A model generated the notes under the pieces. That model saw nothing but the letters and a program-made list of their open reading frames with translations, did no database searches and had not been told where the DNA came from. The position numbers were made by a program, and so were the translations under genes. Positions 63,840-64,000 of a stretch of DNA of 64,000 bases are shown here, piece after piece. The stretch lies in the NCBI RefSeq assembly GCF_016862195.1, contig NZ_BOMM01000052.1, positions 124,001-188,000 on the forward strand, given 5' to 3'. The stretch comes from Paractinoplanes ferrugineus. GTDB taxonomy: Bacteria; Actinomycetota; Actinomycetes; Mycobacteriales; Micromonosporaceae. Position 1 is the stretch's first letter. Each line of letters opens with the position of its first letter.

Positions 63840-64000
63840 ACCGCTGAAGGGCATGGATGCGGGTTCGGGGCGCTCAACGACGTCGGAAAGACCTACCCGA
63901 ATAGCAGGTCGCCACCCCCGCCGGTTGACGACTACCGCCGTGAGACTGCACCACGTCGACCACCTCCATCACACCCGCGGCGAACCGCATTGCTAGCCGA

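Overview
The window looks like a high-GC actinobacterial chromosome, most likely a Micromonospora/Actinoplanes-type or Streptomyces-type organism. The pointers are GTG starts with GGAGG-type ribosome sites, DUF4192 and DUF397/Scr1-type genes, a Roadblock/nitrate-sensor-kinase pair, and XRE regulators with TPR tails. No tRNA, rRNA or CRISPR array was recognised. Everything here comes from reading the sequence; no database search was run.

Layout. (1) 1-13.6 kb is almost entirely minus strand and resembles a plasmid, integrative element or phage-derived region. It holds a DUF932 protein cut by the window edge, a Cys-rich zinc protein, a ComM/YifB-like protein whose ATPase motifs have decayed, a GHKL ATPase joined to an HEXXH segment, DUF4192, DprA, a GGDEF protein and a phage GP88-like protein. 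Long GC-rich spacers between these genes contain two families of duplicated, probably structured elements. (2) 14-17 kb carries an Mrr-like membrane nuclease facing a PIN-like nuclease, then small genes and a DUF429 protein. (3) 17-37.5 kb is a long minus-strand series. Reading with transcription, it has an unusual ORF, a nitrate-type sensor kinase that seems to lack its phospho-acceptor His, a Roadblock protein, a Liv-type ABC transporter with a fused LivG-LivF ATPase and an embedded methyltransferase, small helical proteins, a second methyltransferase, a zinc-module duplication protein, a secreted trypsin-like protease, an MFS exporter and an EEP phosphohydrolase. Many of its genes overlap by ATGA. 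(4) 37.9-51.2 kb is a regulator-rich island: one Scr1/DUF397 pair and four paralogous XRE-TPR regulators, each next to a different small enzyme (flavoprotein, HAD phosphatase, alpha/beta hydrolase, 2H phosphodiesterase), with an intact 0.9-kb IS5-type element and an asparaginase gene between. (5) 51.7-63.8 kb holds two plus-strand nucleotide-modification operons (PfkB kinase, dNMP kinase, FAD oxidoreductase, Fe-S HhH DNA glycosylase, TGT/DpdA-like protein and QueD-like protein; FolE, QueD, QueE, phosphoribosyltransferase and methyltransferase). Between them lie a Nudix gene and a nucleotide-sugar pair (sugar-1-phosphate nucleotidyltransferase and nucleotide-sugar dehydrogenase).

The most notable signal is a shared promoter/leader module. 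Three helically phased ATTCCC repeats (12 then 11 bp apart) are followed exactly 35 bp later by ATGCGTGA. The module precedes the PfkB operon and the FolE operon, with a duplicated leader that runs into the first codons of both genes. A third copy, in reverse orientation with four repeats, lies upstream of the sensor-kinase/ABC-transporter operon. This ties signalling, transport and 7-deazaguanine-type chemistry into one predicted regulon. QueC is absent from the window, so the pathway visibly reaches 7-carboxy-7-deazaguanine. The end product could be a modified base in DNA or RNA, or a secreted deazapurine nucleoside; the sequence alone does not decide.
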